The notes under the pieces are model-generated. The model worked only from the letters and a program-made list of their open reading frames with translations. It made no database searches and was not told the origin of the DNA. This document shows positions 11,406 to 15,852 of a stretch of DNA of 15,852 nucleotides, one piece after another. The first letter of the stretch is position 1, and each line of letters opens with the position of its first letter. The stretch comes from an uncultured Faecalibacterium sp. (lineage in GTDB: Bacteria > Bacillota > Clostridia > Oscillospirales > Ruminococcaceae): the NCBI GenBank assembly GCA_934561555.1, contig CAKTGQ010000036.1, forward strand, positions 1-15,852. The letters run 5' to 3'. A program made the position numbers and the translations under genes.

Positions 11406-14084
11406 TCATTCTTCCTCCGTAATCTTGGTCAGGGGCGCAAAATTGGCCATCGTTTTCTTGATGCCCACTTTTTCAAAGTTGATCTCCACGATCTGATCCC
11501 CGGCAGCGGGCTTTACCTTCAGCACCGTGCCGCGGCCAAACACCTTGTGCTCCACGATGTCGCCCGGTTCATAGTGCTTTGCGCCAGAAGCTGCCGGTTT
11601 TACGGCAGAATTTACTGTAAAGACTGTTTGCTTTACAGCTTTTTTTGTCGTATTGCTGCCGGAATATGCGGAGCCAAATCCGCTACTTCTGGTGGTCGGC
11701 TGGGTGGAGCTGTTGCCAAAACAGCTGCCAAAGCCGGAGGAAGATGTGCTTCTTCCACCGTAAGAGGAGCCGAAGCCGCGGCTTTCACCGGCGTTATATT
11801 CCCGGTTCAGGTAGCCGCTGCGGTTATTTGCACCGTAGCCAGCGCCATAACCGCCGCCGTAGCTGCTGCGGCTGTAACCGGAGGGGCCGGAGTAGCCGGA
11901 TGCCCCGCCGGGCACGGTGTCGCTGTAACCAGAGCCCCAGCCACCCATACGGGAACGCTGTTCCAGCACCGGACTGCGGGTCTCCTCGATGTATTCCGGC
12001 TCAATCTCCCGCAGAAAGCGGCTGGGCTCGTTGCGCTGGGTGCGGCCGTACAGCATCCGGGTGACGCTGTTGGAGATATAGAGTTCCTTTTTGGCGCGGG
12101 TAATGCCAACGTAAGCCAGACGGCGCTCCTCTTCCAGATCTGCTTCGGAGTACTTGCTCATCTCGCTGGGGAAAACGCCCTCCTCCATACCGATGAGGAA
12201 CACATAGGGAAACTCCAGACCCTTGGCAGAGTGGATGGTCATCAGAACTACCTGATCGCTGCTTTCGTTATAGCTGTCGATATCGCTGATGAGGGCGATA
12301 TCCTCCAGATAGCCCTCCAGCGTGGCTTCCTCGCCATGCTGGCCGCAGTAGTTTTTGACGTTATTGACCAATTGACCAAGGTTCTGCAGACGGTCGGCGG
12401 CATCCTCGTGCCCCTTGGCAGCGTCTGCTTCCAGCATGGCCTTGTAGCCGGTCAGCTCGATGACATCAGAGGCGAACTCGTCCAGCGTACGGGTGGCAAG
12501 AGAGTCCTGCAGGCGCTGATAGATCTGCCAGAACTTGAGCAGCGGCATCACCGCGCGGGAGAGTTTGGCGTACTGGTCGGCATGGCTGATGATATCCAGC
12601 ATACTGACCCCCTGCTGCCCGGCAAGGTCTGCAATGACATCCACGGTGGTAGCACCGATCTTGCGGGCGGGCTCGTTGATGATGCGGCGCAGCCGCACAT
12701 CGTCCCGGGGGTTGGCCACGATGGACATATAGGAGTGGATGTCCTTGACTTCCTTGCGGTCGTTGAAGCGCTGCCCGCCCACGATCTTATGCGGGATACC
12801 TGCGCGGGTAAAGTAGCTTTCGATGGGAGCCGACTGGGCGTTCATGCGGTAGAGGATGGCATGGTCTGCCAGATGCCCGCCCGCTTTCAGGTGCTGGCCG
12901 ATGACGTCCGCGATATGACTGGCTTCGTCCTGCTCATTCTCAGCGATATACACCTGTACCTTATCGCCCTCGCCGTTGTCCGTCCACAGGGTCTTGCCCT
13001 TGCGCTCGGTGTTGTGCTGGATGACACAGTTGGCTGCGTTGAGGATGTTGGAGGTGGAGCGGTAGTTCTGCTCCAGACGGATGGTCTTGGTGCCGGGATA
13101 GAGCTTTTCAAAGTTGAGGATATTTTCAATGGTAGCACCACGGAAGCGGTAGATGCTCTGGTCGTCATCGCCCACCACGCAGATGTTGCGCTCCAGCCCG
13201 GTGAGCAGGCTGACCAGACGGAACTGCGCCACGCTGGTGTCCTGATACTCGTCCACCAGCAGGTAGCGGTACTTGTTCTGGTAGAACTCCCGCACGTCCG
13301 GGTGTTCAGCCAGCAGCTGCACGGTCTGGTAGATGAGGTCGTCAAAATCGAACGCGCCGGCCTCCTTCAGCTTTTTCTCGTAAGCTGCATAGATGCGTGC
13401 GGTTTGGGTGCTCTTCACGTCTCTGGCGTGGTCTGCAAGTGCCTGCTCCGGGCTGACCAGCTGATCCTTCCAGCGGCTCATCTGGTTGATGGCGGCCTTG
13501 ATGGGCAGAAATTTATCGTCGATGCTCAGTTCTTTATACACCGTTTTCATCACGCGCTGAGCATCCTCGGTATCGTAGATGGTAAAGCTGCGGGGGTAGC
13601 CGATCTCCTCCGCCCAGCGGCGCAGGATGCGCACACAGGCCGAGTGGAAGGTGGAGGCAAACACCTCGTCTCCTTCCTCGCCGCCCAGCATCCGGCGCAG
13701 GCGCTCCTTCAGCTCCCCTGCTGCCTTGTTGGTAAAGGTAATGGCCATCACGTTCCAGCTGCGCACTGCGTTGCGGCGCAGCATCCCGTCCAGCCAGCTG
13801 GGGGCATCGGTACCGGTCATGATGGCGGTGCGCAGAGCCTTGACGTCCTCCTCGGTCACCGGGCGAGGCGTTTCCTTAGAGCCGTGCGCCGAGCCGAACC
13901 GGATAAGATTGGCGATGCGGTTGACCAGCACGGTGGTCTTGCCGCTGCCGGCACCGGCAAGGATGAGCAGCGGGCCGTCCGTCGTAAACACAGCCTGCCG
14001 CTGCATATCGTTCAGGCGGCCGAATTGCTTTTCAATGTAAGTATCACGCAGGGTGCAGAATTCCTGCCCGAGAGATGCTGCCAT
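11406..14084 (-). CDS. UvrD/PcrA-type 3'-5' DNA helicase
   Basis: An 892-aa superfamily-1 helicase for nucleotide excision repair and removal of proteins from DNA. Motifs in order: Walker A AGAGSGKT (43-50), ITFTNKAA (115-122), DEYQDTS (278-284), VVGDDDQSIYRFRGA (303-317), LEQNYRS (337-343), MTIHSAKGLEF (615-625), YVGITRAKKEL (658-668). A ~45-residue insertion (about 64-108) separates Walker A from motif Ia. The C-terminal Tudor-like module (about 838-886, GDIVEHKVFGRGTVLKV) is the PcrA hallmark that contacts RNA polymerase. Between them, residues 711-812 form a Gly/Ser/Tyr-rich linker that makes the protein about 150 residues longer than typical PcrA. ATG at 14082-14084 with ACAGGTG site. 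First gene of the minus-strand run. Confidence 0.93.
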   Translation of the reverse strand: MAASLGQEFCTLRDTYIEKQFGRLNDMQRQAVFTTDGPLLILAGAGSGKTTVLVNRIANLIRFGSAHGSKETPRPVTEEDVKALRTAIMTGTDAPSWLDGMLRRNAVRSWNVMAITFTNKAAGELKERLRRMLGGEEGDEVFASTFHSACVRILRRWAEEIGYPRSFTIYDTEDAQRVMKTVYKELSIDDKFLPIKAAINQMSRWKDQLVSPEQALADHARDVKSTQTARIYAAYEKKLKEAGAFDFDDLIYQTVQLLAEHPDVREFYQNKYRYLLVDEYQDTSVAQFRLVSLLTGLERNICVVGDDDQSIYRFRGATIENILNFEKLYPGTKTIRLEQNYRSTSNILNAANCVIQHNTERKGKTLWTDNGEGDKVQVYIAENEQDEASHIADVIGQHLKAGGHLADHAILYRMNAQSAPIESYFTRAGIPHKIVGGQRFNDRKEVKDIHSYMSIVANPRDDVRLRRIINEPARKIGATTVDVIADLAGQQGVSMLDIISHADQYAKLSRAVMPLLKFWQIYQRLQDSLATRTLDEFASDVIELTGYKAMLEADAAKGHEDAADRLQNLGQLVNNVKNYCGQHGEEATLEGYLEDIALISDIDSYNESSDQVVLMTIHSAKGLEFPYVFLIGMEEGVFPSEMSKYSEADLEEERRLAYVGITRAKKELYISNSVTRMLYGRTQRNEPSRFLREIEPEYIEETRSPVLEQRSRMGGWGSGYSDTVPGGASGYSGPSGYSRSSYGGGYGAGYGANNRSGYLNREYNAGESRGFGSSYGGRSTSSSGFGSCFGNSSTQPTTRSSGFGSAYSGSNTTKKAVKQTVFTVNSAVKPAASGAKHYEPGDIVEHKVFGRGTVLKVKPAAGDQIVEINFEKVGIKKTMANFAPLTKITEEE

Positions 14085-14122
14085 GGTTTCACCTGTTTCC
14101 TTCGCTGTTATTCATACCGTAT

Positions 14123-14151
14123 AGTATAACACATTTCAAAAAGGTTGTACA
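14123..14151 (-). promoter_or_regulatory. Promoter of the helicase-thyX-tmk operon
   Basis: Minus-strand -35 TGTACA (14146-14151), 17-nt spacer, -10 TATACT (14123-14128, five of six). Start near 14116 gives a 32-nt leader. No clear terminator separates it from the preceding GNAT gene, whose stop codon is 17 nt upstream. Confidence 0.6.
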
Positions 14152-14167
14152 TAAAAACTACCGGGAG

Positions 14168-14710
14168 TTACAGCTGCTTTTCCAGCAGATAGCGGTCGTA
14201 GCCGCCATACATCTCCCGGCGGCAGCGGATGACAAAGCCGCCAGCCTGTGCGTTGCGCAGGCTGTAACTGTTATCCGGGCTGACGGTAGCACCCAGATGA
14301 GTGATCTGCGGCGGCAGCAGCGGCAGAGCCGCTTCCAGCATGGCGCGCTGCAAGCCGTTGCCCCGCCAGTCCGGGTGAACTACCGCGCTGTCCGCGTTGG
14401 CCCAGTGCTGCCACTGGCTTTGCGGCACGCCCAGAAAGGCAGCGTAGTTTTCATCGCTTTGCCCGCACAGGCGCAGGATGAGGTACGCCCCCAGCCGCCC
14501 CTGCTGCCACGCACCAATACATATCCCGGTGCGCAGATAACCGGTAATGTTTTCCAGTGTGTCCGGCACGAACTGCTCCGGGTGCGGCATGGCAGCGCGC
14601 ACTTCGTTTTGCAGCGCAAACACCGCCGGCGCCTCGGCAGGGGTGCAGCGCCGCAGGGTAACGGCCTGCCGGGCTGGCTTGCCGCATACTTTTTGCAGAA
14701 AATAGTCCAT
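14168..14710 (-). CDS. GNAT family acetyltransferase
   Basis: A 180-aa GNAT-fold protein. It has the N-terminal VTLRRCTPAEAPAVFALQNE strand-helix, an ICIGAWQQGRLGAYLILR substrate-side beta hairpin (63-80), motif A at SAVVHPDWRGNGLQRAMLEA (109-128) with the acetyl-CoA loop RGNGLQ, and an LGATVSPDNSYSLRNAQAGGF motif B region (139-159) typical of proteins that acetylate small molecules or protein N-termini. The substrate is unknown. The frame opens at 14785, but that ATG falls in the promoter; the ATG at 14708-14710 has GGAGGG 10 nt upstream and is the likely start. Divergent from the GntR-type gene. Confidence 0.85.
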   Translation of the reverse strand: MDYFLQKVCGKPARQAVTLRRCTPAEAPAVFALQNEVRAAMPHPEQFVPDTLENITGYLRTGICIGAWQQGRLGAYLILRLCGQSDENYAAFLGVPQSQWQHWANADSAVVHPDWRGNGLQRAMLEAALPLLPPQITHLGATVSPDNSYSLRNAQAGGFVIRCRREMYGGYDRYLLEKQL

Positions 14711-14756
14711 CTGTACTATGCCCTCCAAAATAAAATCGTACTTTTCAGCAGATTCC

Positions 14757-14785
14757 AGTATAAATGACGCTTTTCTAAATGTCAA
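14757..14785 (-). promoter_or_regulatory. Promoter of the GNAT gene
   Basis: Minus-strand TTGACA (14780-14785), 17-nt spacer, TATACT (14757-14762): close to consensus. Start near 14750 gives a ~40-nt leader. Its -35 ends 4 bp from the extended -10 of the divergent gntR promoter. Confidence 0.8.
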
Positions 14786-14789
14786 ATTA

Positions 14790-14798
14790 TGCTATAAT
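14790..14798 (+). promoter_or_regulatory. Extended -10 promoter of the gntR-pyrB unit
   Basis: TGC-TATAAT: a perfect -10 with an upstream TG. No convincing -35; the region it would occupy is the -35 of the divergent GNAT promoter. Start near 14805 gives a ~80-nt leader. Confidence 0.65.
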
Positions 14799-14850
14799 AG
14801 GAGAGAAGGGGCTGTGGAGGGATCCTCCCTGCCCGTTTGTATGAAGTTCG

Positions 14851-14866
14851 GGGCGGCTTGCCGCCC
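14851..14866 (+). other. CTTG-loop hairpin before the gntR ribosome binding site
   Basis: GGGCGG-CTTG-CCGCCC is a 6-bp G+C-only stem with a stable CUUG-type tetraloop, ending 6 nt before the GGAGG of the gntR gene. Another inverted repeat, GGAGG-GAT-CCTCC, lies upstream near 14816-14828. There is no T-run, so it is more likely a translation or stability element than a terminator. Confidence 0.45.
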
Positions 14867-14885
14867 GGAAACGGAGGAACCATCC

Positions 14886-15641
14886 ATGAAAGATCCCGCA
14901 CTGGCATCGTCCAGCCGCTTGGGCGGCGCTGTGATCAGCGACCGCGTTGTTGCAAGCCTGCTGGAGGAGCTGTCCAATGGGCGCTATGCCCAAGCCGACC
15001 GCCTGCCCGCCGAGGTAGACCTTGCCACCGAGCTGGGGGTGAGCCGCACCGTGATCCGTGACGCGCTGAGCGAGATGGAGCGCGCCGGTTATGTGGAACG
15101 GGTGCGCGGCATTGGCACGGTGGTGAACCGCGCTGTGCTGGGGCTGCGCAGCCGCTTGGACCAGAAGCTGGAGTACTACCCGCTGATCCGCAGTTTTGGC
15201 AGCTACCCCCATGCCGACGGCATTCAGGTGATGCTTCTTCGTGCAGGCGAGGAGATGGCCCACGCGCTGGCGCTGGAAGTCGGTGATGAGGTGATCTGCA
15301 TCAAAAAGCGCATCCTTGCCGACACCACCCCGGTGATCTATTCCATCGACTACCTGCCCCGCAGTCTGTTCGGCAACCGGGACTATACCCGCATTGACCT
15401 GACCGGCGACATCTTTGAAATTCTGGAGCAGGAGTGCCACCAGCAGATCTCTTCCAACGTGGCGCATCTGAAGGCCAGCTGCGGCGACGAGGCCATCCGC
15501 GCAGCCATGCGTCTTGCCCCGGGCGAGGCCATGCTGCTGCTGGACGAGGTATGTTTCAATCGTTTGTGCAGGCCGGTGATGCGCTCGCTGAGCTACTACA
15601 CAAACTTTTTTGATTTTTCCATTTTACGCAAACTGCTTTAA
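14886..15641 (+). CDS. GntR-family regulator with UTRA ligand-binding domain
   Basis: A 251-aa transcription factor. The N-terminal winged helix-turn-helix (about residues 16-82) shows the GntR pattern ISDRVVASLLEELSNG, RLPAEVDLATELGVSRTVIR, EMERAGYVERVRGIGTVV. The C-terminal part (about 93-245) fits a UTRA domain, which binds small effectors in HutC/FarR-type regulators: VICIKKRILADTTPVIYSID followed by YLPRSLF, and LLLDEVCFNRLCRPVMRSLS near the end. ATG at 14886-14888 with CGGAGGAA 8 nt upstream; in-frame ATGs further up lack binding sites. pyrB starts 17 nt after its stop, so the two are co-transcribed. The effector is unknown; a pyrimidine-related ligand is suggested only by this context. 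Confidence 0.88.
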   Translation: MKDPALASSSRLGGAVISDRVVASLLEELSNGRYAQADRLPAEVDLATELGVSRTVIRDALSEMERAGYVERVRGIGTVVNRAVLGLRSRLDQKLEYYPLIRSFGSYPHADGIQVMLLRAGEEMAHALALEVGDEVICIKKRILADTTPVIYSIDYLPRSLFGNRDYTRIDLTGDIFEILEQECHQQISSNVAHLKASCGDEAIRAAMRLAPGEAMLLLDEVCFNRLCRPVMRSLSYYTNFFDFSILRKLL

Positions 15642-15658
15642 ACGGAGGTATCCTATCT

Positions 15659-15852
15659 ATGCGTCATCTGATCGATCCTTTGGATCTTACCCAGCAGGAG
15701 ATCACACAGCTGCTTGATCTTGCCGACCGTATCTGCGCCGACCCCGCCGCCTATCAGGAGGTGGCCAACCACAAAAAGCTGGCTACTTTGTTCTACGAGC
15801 CCTCCACCCGCACCCGCCTGTCCTTTGAGGCGGCTATGCTGAACCTGGGCGG
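15659..15852 (+). CDS. pyrB: Aspartate carbamoyltransferase catalytic subunit, N-terminal part (cut by window edge)
   Basis: The first 64 codons of aspartate transcarbamoylase, the committed step of pyrimidine synthesis (carbamoyl phosphate plus aspartate to carbamoyl aspartate). The N-terminus MRHLIDPLDLTQQEITQLLD and the carbamoyl-phosphate loop FYEPSTRTRLSFEAAM (residues 45-60, with S49-T50-R51-T52-R53) are diagnostic of the family, and the MRHLIDPLDL start favours PyrB over ornithine transcarbamoylase. ATG at 15659-15661 with GGAGG at 15644-15648. It follows the GntR/UTRA gene by 17 nt with no pyrR-type attenuator in the gap. The rest is outside the window. Confidence 0.95.
   Translation, partial: MRHLIDPLDLTQQEITQLLDLADRICADPAAYQEVANHKKLATLFYEPSTRTRLSFEAAMLNLG

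Noticed and set aside
11373..14129. 918-codon plus-strand open frame opposite the helicase
   Set aside because: It is antisense to a protein with all superfamily-1 helicase motifs; its translation is repetitive V/H/D/L-rich sequence typical of the complementary frame of a G+C-rich gene, and no ribosome binding site or family motif is seen.
14154..14171. Possible terminator after the GNAT gene (AACT-CCCGGT-AGTT-TTT)
   Set aside because: The stem is only four base pairs; too weak to call.
14711..14785. Longer start for the GNAT gene at ATG 14785
   Set aside because: The extra 25 codons overlap the TTGACA/TATACT promoter and lack a ribosome binding site.
1..15852. CRISPR arrays, tRNA or rRNA genes, insertion sequences, attachment sites
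   Set aside because: No regularly spaced direct repeats, cloverleaf-like segments, transposase or integrase motifs were seen anywhere in the window.

Overview
The window looks like chromosome from a fairly G+C-rich, low-complexity-poor Firmicute of the class Clostridia, most plausibly a Faecalibacterium-like member of the Oscillospiraceae/Ruminococcaceae. This is an inference from gene content and style, not a database match: strong AGGAGG-type ribosome binding sites, TTGACA/TATAAT promoters, an LtaS-type enzyme, a DUF1540 protein, a YlmC/YmxH protein, ThyX for thymidylate synthesis, and an mltG - U32 peptidase neighbourhood like that of Bacillus yrrL-yrrO. There are no rRNA, tRNA, CRISPR, phage or insertion-sequence signals. 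Most of the window is ordinary housekeeping DNA.

Layout from left to right. (1) 1-1051, minus strand: the rpsB-tsf translation operon with a consensus promoter and a ~120-nt structured leader. (2) 1095-3134, minus: a lipoteichoic-acid-synthase-like membrane phosphotransferase with its own promoter. (3) 3188-4300: a minus-strand YlmC/YmxH PRC-barrel gene and, pointing the other way, a HAD phosphatase that ends in a strong, probably bidirectional terminator. (4) 4309-5850, minus: a small regulatory island with a Cys-rich DUF1540 protein of 52 residues, a YgbA-type Cys-rich protein, a possible 32-residue ORF and a short-chain flavodoxin. Three GTTAG-N6-(C/A)TAAC palindromes (TTAG-N6-CTAA core, the geometry of DtxR/IdeR iron boxes) sit around two candidate flavodoxin promoters and in the leader upstream of ygbA, interleaved with intrinsic-terminator-like hairpins. 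(5) 5858-14151, minus: a long co-directional run, read in order pcrA/uvrD helicase, thyX, tmk, a GNAT-like protein, mltG, a U32 peptidase-family (TrhP-like) gene and a DUF1624 membrane acetyltransferase-like gene, with gaps from -4 to +81 nt. ThyX and Tmk are consecutive steps to dTDP and their reading frames overlap by ATGA. (6) 14168-15852: a minus-strand GNAT gene divergent from a GntR/UTRA regulator that is followed 17 nt later by pyrB (truncated by the window end).

The most interesting parts are the putative iron-responsive operator cluster around flavodoxin and ygbA (including a stretch that could be a ~145-nt small RNA or an attenuated leader), the rpsB leader with alternative pairings, a FUS-like glycine/serine/tyrosine low-complexity linker inside the PcrA-type helicase, and the GntR/UTRA gene placed directly before pyrB. 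No clearly novel defence or biosynthetic system is visible. All structure, promoter and operator calls were made by eye and none has been tested by folding or database search.
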